Assembly: GCA_031551355.1 (NCBI GenBank)
Contig: JAVBNT010000020.1
Span: forward strand, 62,001-126,000
Origin: JAVBNT01 sp031551355
Lineage (GTDB): Bacteria; Vulcanimicrobiota; CADAWZ01
Direction of reading: 5' to 3'
DNA length: 64,000 bases
Part shown: positions 14,955 to 23,291 of the stretch, one piece after another
Layout of the letters: each line of letters opens with the position of its first letter
How positions within the stretch are numbered: position 1 is the stretch's first letter
Notes under the pieces: generated by a model
What the model was told of the DNA's origin: nothing
What the model saw: only the letters and a program-made list of their open reading frames with translations
Database searches by the model: none
Translations under genes and position numbers: made by a program

Positions 14955-16325
14955 ATGAGCATGATTGGTGAGGTAGACAAGGAATGTAAAAAACTTATGA
15001 GCTGGATGGTGAAAAATCCTCAGGAAGTCTTTAAAGCCAGGCTTCATTTTCAGGAGCAGGTTATTAAGAAGAGGTGTATACATGGCGATGAGCCTTTCCA
15101 TTTAACTCTTATGCCGTTATTCATAAAAGAGAAGTCCTGGAGTCTTATAAGGGAGACAACTGAAGCGGCGGATCGCCTTATTGATAAGGTACTCAATCTT
15201 TATTTTGAAAACTCCGACGTCAGGAATTATTTCCCTTACTGGGACATACCCGAAGATTGGATCAAAGCGGATCCTGTATATAAAAAACCGACTGTAATGA
15301 ATAGGCATGATATTCTTTTTGACGGCAAAAATTTGAAATTTATTGAATTTAATACTGACAATCCCGGTGGCATTGCCTGGGCTGATATGTATGAAGAGCT
15401 GTTTCTGGAGCATCCGCTTTACTCGGAATTGATCTCTAAATATGGGATCAAGAGGGAGCGTGAAGTCGTTTCTTCTTTGATGGAAGCGATGACCCGCTGT
15501 TTCTCGGAAATGAATTATGCTGAAGATCCGAGAGTTGCAATTGTTTCTTTTAGAAATATAGCCGGCAATAATCCCGAATCCGAACTGGTCAGAGATTTTC
15601 TTATCAAGAATGGTCTCGACGCCAATATTGTTGATGTCAGGGACTTTACTCTGGAAAACGGTAAACTGTCTGCAGGGGGAATACATTACAACATGATTCT
15701 GAGAGCGCTCAGAGCTCCGTTTTTTATGAGATACCCGCGTGATTTGCGTCAGTTCATAAAAGGCGTTACCACCGGTGCTGCCTGCATGGTTAATTCGTTC
15801 AGATCCGTCATTGGTTCACAGAAAAGCATTCATTCATTTATGTCAAATCCGATTAACAACTCTTATTTTACTCCTCAGGAAATAAAGTTTATCAAAAAAT
15901 ATATACCATGGACAAGAAGGCTTGATGAAACGGTAACCCTTTCGATAGAGGGTGATGAAATAAATCTTCGCTCTTATGTGCTTTCCAAAAGGGAGCAATT
16001 GGTAATGAAACCTTCGACCGGTGCCGGGGGATATGGGGTTATGGTCGGTAAAACGACATCCGAGCTAAAATGGAAGGAGGCTTTTGAATGTTATCAGGGA
16101 GATGCCTCCTGGATAGTGCAGGAATACATGGATGTTCCGGAAATAAAAATTCCGATTATTAAAAATAATAAAGTGGTTCTTGAAAACAGATATTTTAACT
16201 TGAGCCCTTATTGTATGGGCGGTAAGTTTTCCGGCATACTGGGCCGTGTTTCTGAGCAAAATGTTATAAATGTGGCTGCCGGAGGCGGAGTGATTCCATT
16301 ATATCCGCTAAAAAATATTGATTGA
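14955..16325 (+). CDS. Circularly permuted ATP-grasp family ligase
   Basis: A 456-residue cytoplasmic protein. The signature EFNTDNPGG (131-139) and the later VMKPSTGAGGYGV (about 350-363) are laid out as in circularly permuted ATP-grasp proteins related to glutathionylspermidine synthase, in which the nucleotide-binding lysine/glycine loop follows the metal-binding acidic motif. The C-terminal part has WIVQEYMDVPEIKIP. Such enzymes join a carboxylate to an amine using ATP. The substrates here are unknown. GGAGG (14940-14944) precedes the ATG by ten bases. No peptide or polyamine biosynthesis partner is adjacent. Confidence 0.78.
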   Translation: MSMIGEVDKECKKLMSWMVKNPQEVFKARLHFQEQVIKKRCIHGDEPFHLTLMPLFIKEKSWSLIRETTEAADRLIDKVLNLYFENSDVRNYFPYWDIPEDWIKADPVYKKPTVMNRHDILFDGKNLKFIEFNTDNPGGIAWADMYEELFLEHPLYSELISKYGIKREREVVSSLMEAMTRCFSEMNYAEDPRVAIVSFRNIAGNNPESELVRDFLIKNGLDANIVDVRDFTLENGKLSAGGIHYNMILRALRAPFFMRYPRDLRQFIKGVTTGAACMVNSFRSVIGSQKSIHSFMSNPINNSYFTPQEIKFIKKYIPWTRRLDETVTLSIEGDEINLRSYVLSKREQLVMKPSTGAGGYGVMVGKTTSELKWKEAFECYQGDASWIVQEYMDVPEIKIPIIKNNKVVLENRYFNLSPYCMGGKFSGILGRVSEQNVINVAAGGGVIPLYPLKNID

Positions 16326-16503
16326 AAAAGGGTTTAAATGAACCGGTATGGGCCGGTCCGTAAAAAGCCTAATAAAATTAATGTATGAAACGATCATTGC
16401 GGCCTCTGAGCAGCAATCTAAGCATTTCCCGGTAATTTTGAGATGCGGACTTGACCTGCAATGCCATGCATGTGTTCTTTTATAAATTTTAACATCTGAT
16501 TAT
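16326..16503. other. Intergenic stretch without a supported gene
   Basis: A short ACCGG/CCGGT hairpin lies near 16342-16358, with no T-run. A GC-richer patch (about 16385-16480) has short open frames on both strands, none with a ribosome binding site. It may be a fragment of a repeat. Confidence 0.3.
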
Positions 16504-16558
16504 AAATCAATCGAATTCATTACACAGAATTAACCTGATTTCAATTGATTTATTTTTT
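16504..16558 (+). terminator. Terminator-like hairpin, third copy of the CAATTG arm
   Basis: AAATCAATCGAAT pairs with ATTTCAATTGATTT (12 of 14) across a long loop, then TATTTTTTT follows. The 3' arm is the same as at the argF terminator. It is 180 bp after the ATP-grasp stop codon and probably ends that transcript. Confidence 0.5.
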
Positions 16559-16710
16559 TCCGTTTAGTTGAAAACAAATTTTTTCATATCTACCTAATAG
16601 GTATTTAATTGTAATTAATCCATTTTTTTCTCTTGTAAATTTGAAATCCGCTATATATTTTGCCTGATTTGTAAAAAAATATTTTGTAATTTGTTAAATT
16701 GTTTACATTT

Positions 16711-16770
16711 TTAACGTTTTGCCAACATTTTCTATCTGTTTTAATTTTTCTGCAGGGGTTACAATATATA
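16711..16770 (+). promoter_or_regulatory. Conserved promoter block of the first CHAP gene
   Basis: TTAACGTTTTGCCAACATTTT, then a -10-like TTACAATATA near 16759. The same arrangement with near-identical sequence stands before the second CHAP gene, indicating common regulation. Confidence 0.5.
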
Positions 16771-16822
16771 CTAGAGAGTGTATTGCTAAAATTTAGTTAA
16801 TCTTCACAAGGGAGGATTTTTT

Positions 16823-18691
16823 ATGAGTATAGTCGGAGGAATTCAACCGGGGGGCAATATTGCCGCTCCTATGATTACTGCTCCTGTGAGTGGTATGATG
16901 CAGTCTGCTTTTGCAGGCCCTGGTATTGACAGAGCTAATATATCATCTGATTTGGGTGATAAATTTAAAGGGTTTAGTTCTCCGTTCGGGGAGAGTTCTA
17001 CAGGCGGTTCCATGCCTGATGGTTTGGGGATGGTTCCGGGTTTTGGCGGCTCAACAGATCCGGCCGGCAGTATGTTCGGCGGGCTCATGGATACGATGCA
17101 GAAGAATCAGCAGAATATGATGATGATGATGATGAAAATGATGGAGGAGATGCAGAAGCAAAACGGTTTTGGAGCAGAACAGGGAAATAAACCGGGAGAA
17201 CAGCAGGAAAGCCCCGGTAATCCTTCCGGCAATGCCGCTTCGCCGTTGGGTAACCTTCCAATGGGTTCTGCCGGCTCTCCTTCAGCCGATGGCGGTGGCG
17301 GCGTTCCTTCCTCCGGCGGTGGTGGCGGTGTCCCTTCCTCCGGCGGCAGCGGTGGCGGTTGCCCGACAGCATCCGGTGCTAACGGCGGTGGTTGTCCTAC
17401 TGCCGGTAATAGCGGCGGCAGTGTTCCGGCATCAGGCAGCGTCGCTGCTCCAACCGGCGGTTTACAGGACGGACAAGGTCTTTCTGATGATGAAGTATCA
17501 AGGATGTCTAAGGAAGAAGTTAAACAAAAACTTGATGAAAATGCTCAGACTCAGGGACAGGTTGACACACAGCTTAGTTCTGCCAAAACAAAGCAGAGTA
17601 CGCTTGACAATGAAGTTAAGCAGCTGGAGAGCAATAATAATAAGCTAAAGGGAGAAATAGACCAGTCAAAGAGTCAGCAAACGAAGCTCAATGGGGAAAT
17701 TACCCAGTTGGATACTAAGGAGAAAGAGTGTCAACAGCAGCTTGAGGCGGAGAAGAGTAAAAAAGATGAAAATGGTAAACCAACCGGTAATCCTGAAAAA
17801 TTTGAAGCCGAGCTCAATAAAATAAAAGAAGAAAAGACTCAAAAGCAGGAAGAGCTTAAAAAAGAGAAAGAAACCGAACAGCAGAAGCAAAAAGAGCTAA
17901 ATGAGAATACTCAAAAGCTTAATACTAAAAAACCTGAACTTGAGAAAGCTAAGCAGGAAGTTGCTGAACTTGAGAAAAAACAGGAAGTTTTAAAAAGCGA
18001 TCAAACTAAACTGGAGGAACAACTTAAAAAGCTTGAAGGAGCTGAATCCGGAGATGGCACGGAATGTAAGTCAGGTAGTGGCGATGGTTCTTCACAGGGT
18101 AGCGGCAGTTCTGCTCCTGCTGGCGGCGGCAGTGGCAGTGGCTCTCCTTCGTCAGGTGGCAGCGGTTCCGGCGGCAGTGGTTCCGGCGCGGTTAACGGCG
18201 TTGGCGGAGGCGGCTCAGGAACATCTTCTCCTTCCGGGACAACAGGAGCCACCAGTGGTTCAGGTGCTACGCCGGTCGGTGATGGAGCGGCATCGGCTGT
18301 AGGCTGGGCTGAAAAATTCCTCGGCAGAGATTCCGCCAGTATAAAAGGTGAGCTTCCTAATTTTACGGCCGCCGGCGGCAGAAACAACAATTGTGCCGAC
18401 TTTGTATCGGCTTGCCTTGAGTCGGCGGGAATGCTTGATACGCATGAAATAAATGTCGGACATATGGAAAAGACACTGAAAGAGAAAGGCTGGGTTCAGG
18501 TTTCAAGAGAGCAGGCAAGGCCCGGTGACGTCTGGATGAATGATTCCAGAGGCCATGTGGAATTGGTAGTGTCAAATGACAATGGAAAAGTCGGTTTGAT
18601 AGGCTCAAACAATGGCGGTGACAGTATCCAGGAAATAACAAGAGATAATTACAGCGCCAATCAGGGCGGAGTATTTTATCGCCATCCGTAA
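16823..18691 (+). CDS. Gly-rich, coiled-coil CHAP-domain protein (paralogue 1)
   Basis: A 622-residue protein. It begins MSIVGGIQPGGNI, with no Sec signal peptide. A Met-rich amphipathic stretch (MMMMMMKMMEEMQ, about 95-110) follows, then Gly/Ser repeats with GGGVPSSGG and GGCPTA units (about 155-215), a Lys/Glu/Gln coiled coil (about 225-410) and a second Gly/Ser linker. The C-terminal domain (about 492-622) is CHAP/NlpC-like: C524 in NNCADF and H578 in GHVELV are the expected nucleophile and base. CHAP domains cleave peptidoglycan cross-bridges or related amides. Export, if any, must use a non-Sec leader. GGGAGG precedes the ATG. A paralogue follows in tandem. Confidence 0.82.
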   Translation: MSIVGGIQPGGNIAAPMITAPVSGMMQSAFAGPGIDRANISSDLGDKFKGFSSPFGESSTGGSMPDGLGMVPGFGGSTDPAGSMFGGLMDTMQKNQQNMMMMMMKMMEEMQKQNGFGAEQGNKPGEQQESPGNPSGNAASPLGNLPMGSAGSPSADGGGGVPSSGGGGGVPSSGGSGGGCPTASGANGGGCPTAGNSGGSVPASGSVAAPTGGLQDGQGLSDDEVSRMSKEEVKQKLDENAQTQGQVDTQLSSAKTKQSTLDNEVKQLESNNNKLKGEIDQSKSQQTKLNGEITQLDTKEKECQQQLEAEKSKKDENGKPTGNPEKFEAELNKIKEEKTQKQEELKKEKETEQQKQKELNENTQKLNTKKPELEKAKQEVAELEKKQEVLKSDQTKLEEQLKKLEGAESGDGTECKSGSGDGSSQGSGSSAPAGGGSGSGSPSSGGSGSGGSGSGAVNGVGGGGSGTSSPSGTTGATSGSGATPVGDGAASAVGWAEKFLGRDSASIKGELPNFTAAGGRNNNCADFVSACLESAGMLDTHEINVGHMEKTLKEKGWVQVSREQARPGDVWMNDSRGHVELVVSNDNGKVGLIGSNNGGDSIQEITRDNYSANQGGVFYRHP

Positions 18692-18713
18692 ATATTCGAT
18701 CTGTCTGTGAATC

Positions 18714-18751
18714 AAAAGGGTGCAGTTCATTTAGTGCTGCGCCCCTTTTAT
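18714..18751 (+). terminator. Intrinsic terminator of CHAP gene 1
   Basis: AAAAGGGTGCAG pairs with CTGCGCCCCTTTT, with one bulge, followed by TATTTAT. It separates the two paralogues, so each has its own transcript. Confidence 0.7.
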
Positions 18752-18835
18752 TTATGATAAAAGATAATAGTCAGCGCCTGCAGGGCGCCTGATTTGTTAA
18801 AAACTATTTGTAGATCGTTATTTTTTTTAACATAT

Positions 18836-18893
18836 TTAACATTTTTCCAACATTTTAGCTCTGTTTAAATTCTCTAATATGGTTTAAAATATA
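18836..18893 (+). promoter_or_regulatory. Conserved promoter block of the second CHAP gene
   Basis: TTAACATTTTTCCAACATTTT and CTGTTTAA, then a -10-like TTAAAATATA near 18884, about 15 bases on. Sequence and spacing match the block at 16711-16770. Confidence 0.5.
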
Positions 18894-18944
18894 TATAAAG
18901 AATGTTTTTTTATTTTGCGGATCACTGTAAGGGAGGATTTTTTT

Positions 18945-20600
18945 ATGAGTATAATCGGAGGACTTCAGCCGGGAGGAAATATTTCTTCTTCTATGAGTAT
19001 GGCTCCTATGGGAGGCATTATGCAGTCGGTTTCCGGTCTGGGCTTGCCTATGGATATGGCGAATATATCGTCTGATCTTGGTGACAAATTCCAGGGATTA
19101 AACCGTCAGTTCGGAGATTTGTCTTCTAATTCCGGCTTGGCAGGCGGCTTCGGAATGGTTCCCGGTTTTGGCGGAGCAACCTCTCCCGCCGGCAGTATGT
19201 TCGGCGGACTTATGGAAACGATGCAAAAGAATCAGCAAAATATGATGATGATTCTCATGAAAATGATGGAAGAAATGCAGAAACAAAACGGTTTCGGAGC
19301 CGAACAGGGAAATAAACCGGGAGAACAGCAGGAAACCCCCGGTAATCCTTCCGGGAATGCCGGTTTGCCTATGGGGTCTGCCGGTTCTCCGTCCGGCGGT
19401 GGTGTTCCTTCGTCTGGTGGTGGTGTTCCTTCGTCTGGTGGCGGTGGTGTTCCTTCGTCTGGTGGTGGTGTTCCGTCCGGCGGTGGCGTTCCATCGTCCG
19501 GCAGCGGTGGTGGCTGTCCAACAGCCGGTAGTGGCGGCGGTTGTCCTACTTCCGGCCGTTCGGGTGCACCGTCTGCAGGTAGTGGTGCTGCCGGTAATAC
19601 AGGCGTAAACGGTGGGCAGGGTGCTTCCGAATCTGAAAACCTCTCCGGTCTCTCCAAAGAGCAGATTAAGAAAAAAATTGATGAAAATGCTCAGGCTCAG
19701 GGACAGGTCGAAGCTCAGCTTGGTCCTGCCAAAACTAAGCAGGAGACCCTTGACAATGAAGTAAAGCAGTTAGAGGGTGACAACACCAAGATTAAGGGAG
19801 AAGTTGATAAGTCCAAAAGTCAGCAAACGAAGATTAACGGTGAAGTTTCTCAGTTGGATACAAAAGAAAAAGAATGTCAACAGAAATTAGAGGCTGAAAA
19901 GAACAAAAAAGATGAGAGCGGCAAGAGCACCGGTAATCCTGAGAAGTTTGAAGCTGAGCTTAATAAAATAAAGGAAGATAAAACCAAGAAGCAGGAAGAG
20001 CTCAAAAAAGAAAAAGAAACCGAACAGCAAAAACAAAAAGAATTAGACGAAAACACCAAAAAACTCAATACTAAAAAACCTGAACTTGAAAAAGCCAAGC
20101 AAGAGGTTACCGAGCTTGAGAAGAAACAGGAAACCTTAAAAGCCGAACAAAAAAGGCTTGAAGAGCAGCTTAAAAAGCTTGAAGAAGGCGGTGACGGCGC
20201 TGAAGCAGTTGCATGGGCTGAAAAATTTTTGAATAGAGATTCTGCCAGTATTAAAGGAGAACTTCCTAACTTTCAGGCTGCCGGCGGAAGAAATAATAAC
20301 TGTGCTGATTTTGTATCATCATGCCTTCAGAATGCGGGAATGCTTGATAAGCATGAAATAAATGTCAAACAAATGGAGAAAACGTTACAGCAGAAAGGCT
20401 GGGTTCAGGTCCCGAGAGATCAGGCAAGGCCTGGCGATGTCTGGATGAATAATTCCAGAGGTCATGTAGAATTGGTTGCTTCCAATAATAACGGAAAAAT
20501 AGGTTTAATCGGCTCCAATAACGGCGGAGACAGTATTCAGGAAATCACAAGGGATAATTCCAGCGCCAATAAGGGCGGAGTCATTTATCGGCGTTCATAG
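18945..20600 (+). CDS. Gly-rich, coiled-coil CHAP-domain protein (paralogue 2)
   Basis: A 551-residue paralogue of the preceding gene. I start it at the ATG at 18945, which follows GGGAGG and aligns with its neighbour's MSIxGGxQPGGN leader. The same order is kept: leader, Met-rich helix (NQQNMMMILMKMMEEMQ), Gly/Ser repeats with GGGVPSSGG, GGCPTAG and GGCPTSG, coiled coil, then the CHAP domain with C453 in NNCADF and H507 in GHVELV. It lacks the long second Gly/Ser linker of paralogue 1. The cysteine-bearing GGCPT units are kept in both, suggesting disulphide or metal-linked repeats. It is followed by its own terminator. Secretion is inferred from domain type only. Confidence 0.82.
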   Translation: MSIIGGLQPGGNISSSMSMAPMGGIMQSVSGLGLPMDMANISSDLGDKFQGLNRQFGDLSSNSGLAGGFGMVPGFGGATSPAGSMFGGLMETMQKNQQNMMMILMKMMEEMQKQNGFGAEQGNKPGEQQETPGNPSGNAGLPMGSAGSPSGGGVPSSGGGVPSSGGGGVPSSGGGVPSGGGVPSSGSGGGCPTAGSGGGCPTSGRSGAPSAGSGAAGNTGVNGGQGASESENLSGLSKEQIKKKIDENAQAQGQVEAQLGPAKTKQETLDNEVKQLEGDNTKIKGEVDKSKSQQTKINGEVSQLDTKEKECQQKLEAEKNKKDESGKSTGNPEKFEAELNKIKEDKTKKQEELKKEKETEQQKQKELDENTKKLNTKKPELEKAKQEVTELEKKQETLKAEQKRLEEQLKKLEEGGDGAEAVAWAEKFLNRDSASIKGELPNFQAAGGRNNNCADFVSSCLQNAGMLDKHEINVKQMEKTLQQKGWVQVPRDQARPGDVWMNNSRGHVELVASNNNGKIGLIGSNNGGDSIQEITRDNSSANKGGVIYRRS

Positions 20601-20628
20601 AAAATTAATATAATAGTGCATTTGTCTC

Positions 20629-20655
20629 AAGCAGGCTCTCACGGGCCTGCTTTTA
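20629..20655 (+). terminator. Intrinsic terminator of CHAP gene 2
   Basis: AAGCAGGC and GCCTGCTT pair across eight bases, followed by TTATTG. It is 28 bp after the stop codon. Confidence 0.8.
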
Positions 20656-20680
20656 TTGTAAGCCAAAGTGTATAGTAATA

Positions 20681-20721
20681 AAAAAATCCGGATTTCATTT
20701 TTTTTGAAATCCGGATTTTTT
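20681..20721 (-). terminator. Terminator of the small Ada-like gene
   Basis: AAAAAATCCGGATTTCA and its exact complement form a 17-bp stem around a T-rich loop. It ends four bases before the minus-strand stop codon and can act in both directions. Confidence 0.8.
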
Positions 20722-20724
20722 AAC

Positions 20725-21003
20725 TTATTTTACTGACGGCGGTTTGCAGCGCTTACATGGTTTAAATCCGCTTTGCTTTGCCGACATTGGGGAGTCTAAC
20801 GCTATTGCTTTCGGTCCTTTGGGTGCTTTTTTACAGGAAGGGATATGATATTTTTTTGAATTAGCGTCACCGACAAAGTTTATTTGCTGTGCAATAGGTG
20901 TTCTGGGTGGAAGCTTGTTGCTTTTTGCCTGACAGGCAGCCGCGGCAAAAAAAGTCAGACTTAGCACTAAAGTGCAGATAATTACAATAGAAAGTTTTTT
21001 CAT
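20725..21003 (-). CDS. Small exported protein with Ada-type metal-binding motif
   Basis: A 92-residue protein with a signal peptide (1-22, MKKLSIVIICTLVLSL). C24 in AAAC could be a weak lipobox. The mature part has FVGDANSKKYHIPSC (H53, C57) and FKPCKRC (C83, C86), which matches the zinc-binding motif of the Ada N-terminal domain and of small secreted proteins with the same fold. In Ada this site repairs methylphosphotriesters, but secreted forms are of unknown role and often accompany nucleases. No nuclease is adjacent here. It converges with the second CHAP gene. Confidence 0.78.
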   Translation of the reverse strand: MKKLSIVIICTLVLSLTFFAAAACQAKSNKLPPRTPIAQQINFVGDANSKKYHIPSCKKAPKGPKAIALDSPMSAKQSGFKPCKRCKPPSVK

Positions 21004-21267
21004 TTTAGCCCTCCTGAGTTATTGGCTTTGAGTTCACATTTCTTTCTAGAAAGTATATTCGCATTTTAAACGTAGAATCCTTTTTTGCCGTCAAGCTTTT
21101 TGCAGGATGTTTTCTTATATAATTGAATGTTTTGAGTGGATTTGACTGGCCGGGGTTGTTTTAGGGTTGTATATGAAAAATATTGTGTTGAATTGGATAT
21201 TATTCTGCAAATCCTGCAGCCGGGTCTGTTTTTGCCGTTTATTTTATATTTTTATCGGAGGTAGGTT

Positions 21268-22401
21268 TTGGCTTCCAAAAATAAAAAAATAGTTATTTCC
21301 GGTTATTACGGGTTTGGAAATTTTGGCGATGAGGCTATTCTTTCCGCCGCTGTCCGTGAATTAAACCGCAATATTCCCAACCTTTCAATGTCTGTTTTGT
21401 CCAATTCAAAGTCTACTTATTTGTCGGACGAATTTGATGTTAAATGCATAGGCAGGACGTCGCTATTTGCTATTGTCAGAGAAATTCTTTCTGCGGATCT
21501 TTTTATCAGCGGCGGCGGCGGGCTTATTCAGGATTCGTCGGGAGTCAGCACAGTCATGTATTATCTCGGTCTTGTCAGGCTGGCAAAGATGCTCGGGCGC
21601 AGGGTAATGTTTTACGCTCAGGGACTTGGCCCTGTGGGCACCTCTCAGGGCAAGAATCTTGTTAAAAGTATTGTCAATAAAGTCGATTTGATAACAGTAC
21701 GTGATAATGAGTCACGTGATCTTTTCAGAGAACTCGGTGCTGTTAAGCCTCCGATCATTGTGACTGCCGACCCGGTAATCGCCTTAAAAGGATCTTCGCC
21801 GGAGAAGATTTTTGAAAAAGAGGGACTTACGGCCGCAGCGGATTTTAATGTTGCCGTTTCCGTCAGATCCTGGGACACTTCATTTGATTTTATTTCCTTG
21901 CTGGCATCTACCGCGGACAAGATTATTGAAAGGTACGGCGCGCGTATAATTTTGATTCCTTTTCAGAAGTCACAGGATCTGTCCGTTTGTGAAAAAATAG
22001 CATCTCTGATGAAAAATAAGCCTTTTATCTTAAAAGGAGATTATAAGCCGGAGGAGATGATTGGCTTTATAGGAAGTATGGACTTTCTTCTTGCTATGCG
22101 CCTTCACGCCTTGATTTTTGCTTCTTCCTCAAAGCTGCCGATGGCCGGCATTGTCTATGATCCCAAGGTTGAGATTTTTTCCCGGTCGCTGGATATTCCG
22201 CATTGGCCTTTGGAAGAGCTTGAAGAGGATAGCATTCTGGAAGTTGTTGAGTCAGTTAAAACCGATAAAAATACCTTCAGGGATAAAATGTCAAAAAATA
22301 TTGCGCCGTATTATGAAAGCTCTCTTTTGACCGCGAAAGTTGCCGCCGATTTTATAAACGGAATGCCTGCCGAGCAGCTTTTAGACAAATATGGCCGCTG
22401 A
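21268..22401 (+). CDS. csaB: Polysaccharide pyruvyl transferase
   Basis: Adds ketal-linked pyruvate from phosphoenolpyruvate to cell-wall polysaccharide, creating the ligand for SLH domains. The 377 residues carry family marks: GYYGFGNFGDEAIL near the N terminus, LFISGGGGLIQD, FYAQGLGPVG and, towards the C terminus, LLAMRLHALIFA. The start is a TTG with CGGAGGT ten bases upstream. The enzyme is cytoplasmic. No SLH protein or S-layer gene is in the window, but the presence of CsaB implies that SLH-anchored surface proteins occur elsewhere in the genome. An exported phosphoesterase gene follows 50 bp later on the same strand. Confidence 0.92.
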   Translation: MASKNKKIVISGYYGFGNFGDEAILSAAVRELNRNIPNLSMSVLSNSKSTYLSDEFDVKCIGRTSLFAIVREILSADLFISGGGGLIQDSSGVSTVMYYLGLVRLAKMLGRRVMFYAQGLGPVGTSQGKNLVKSIVNKVDLITVRDNESRDLFRELGAVKPPIIVTADPVIALKGSSPEKIFEKEGLTAAADFNVAVSVRSWDTSFDFISLLASTADKIIERYGARIILIPFQKSQDLSVCEKIASLMKNKPFILKGDYKPEEMIGFIGSMDFLLAMRLHALIFASSSKLPMAGIVYDPKVEIFSRSLDIPHWPLEELEEDSILEVVESVKTDKNTFRDKMSKNIAPYYESSLLTAKVAADFINGMPAEQLLDKYGR

Positions 22402-22451
22402 TATTTTATTTTGCCGCCGAGTGTAAATTTTATCTTTCCCGGAGTTGTCTT

Positions 22452-23270
22452 ATGTTACTAAAATTATCTGCCTTTATAATTTCTTTGTTTTTTTTAACAT
22501 CTACAGTTTTCGCTGCTGAAGATTCATTTGTTTTTTACGTTATGACGGACAGTCATCTCGTTGTGAATAAAGACGGAACTTTTGCTCCTTTTCCTTCCAC
22601 TGTTAAGATTGTCGGCGATATCGTTACGTCAAAACCGGACTTTGTAATTCATTGCGGCGACATGATCCATGCCGGGCCGATGAGACACAGTCCTGAAACA
22701 GCGGTAAAAATGTGGTCTGCTTTTAGGTCTTCGGTGCGCCTGCCTTTTGAGAAGGCAGCGATACCGTTATTTGTTACGCGCGGGAACCATGATGTGTATG
22801 GCAAAGTATTGCCTTCCTATATAAACGAATGGAAAAACGGTGAACCTAAAACGATAAAGTTGACGTCCGGCAGATTTGAACAATGGTATAGCTTTGAATA
22901 TGGAAACTGCCTTTTCATTGTGCTTGACGGACATGCTCTGTCTTTGTCTGATGAACAATGCGAGTGGCTGGAAAAAATGATTTTCGCAGGGCGCGGGAAA
23001 AACGCCGTATTTGTTGTTTCTCATGTCGGCCTTGCCGGCGGCAGCAGACATCCGTTTGAATATATGCAGGGTAAGGGAGCTGAACTCCTTAAAAACTCTC
23101 CCTATGAACTTTGGCTGTTGTCCGGGCATCACCATATATATGATGTGCAAAAAAAGGGCAATGTGACCAATATTATTTCCGGTTGCGCCGGCCACCGCGC
23201 AGCATCTTATCTTAAGGTGACGGTATCCGGTAAAAATGTTAGGCTTGAGCCGCTTAAACTCAGCGAATGA
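22452..23270 (+). CDS. Exported calcineurin-type metallophosphoesterase
   Basis: A 272-residue protein with a signal peptide (1-21). The binuclear-metal motifs are complete: D33/H35 in DSH, GD at 69-70, GNHD at 111-114, H191 in SHVG and GHHH at 225-228. These define the purple-acid-phosphatase/calcineurin-like superfamily, which hydrolyses phosphomonoesters or diesters. Export places it in the envelope, where phosphate scavenging or phospholipid/teichoic-type substrates are possible; the sequence does not decide. CCCGGAG precedes the ATG. It probably shares a transcript with csaB and converges on the next gene with a 21-bp gap. Confidence 0.88.
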   Translation: MLLKLSAFIISLFFLTSTVFAAEDSFVFYVMTDSHLVVNKDGTFAPFPSTVKIVGDIVTSKPDFVIHCGDMIHAGPMRHSPETAVKMWSAFRSSVRLPFEKAAIPLFVTRGNHDVYGKVLPSYINEWKNGEPKTIKLTSGRFEQWYSFEYGNCLFIVLDGHALSLSDEQCEWLEKMIFAGRGKNAVFVVSHVGLAGGSRHPFEYMQGKGAELLKNSPYELWLLSGHHHIYDVQKKGNVTNIISGCAGHRAASYLKVTVSGKNVRLEPLKLSE

Positions 23271-23291
23271 TGCCGTCTTTAAGTGAGGTAA

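Noticed and set aside
16381..16485. Small plus-strand frame MYETIIAASEQQ and an antisense frame over the same bases
   Set aside because: No ribosome binding site or promoter on either strand; composition is similar to other non-coding patches.
17281..17440. Short regular repeats that could suggest a CRISPR array
   Set aside because: They are Gly/Ser/Pro codon repeats in frame with the CHAP protein, of irregular length and without spacers. The same holds for 19390-19520.
18001..18390. Pro-rich minus-strand open frame, and a similar one at 19232-19657
   Set aside because: Both are antisense to the Gly/Ser repeats of the CHAP genes; proline/glycine composition follows from the complement, and no start site is present.
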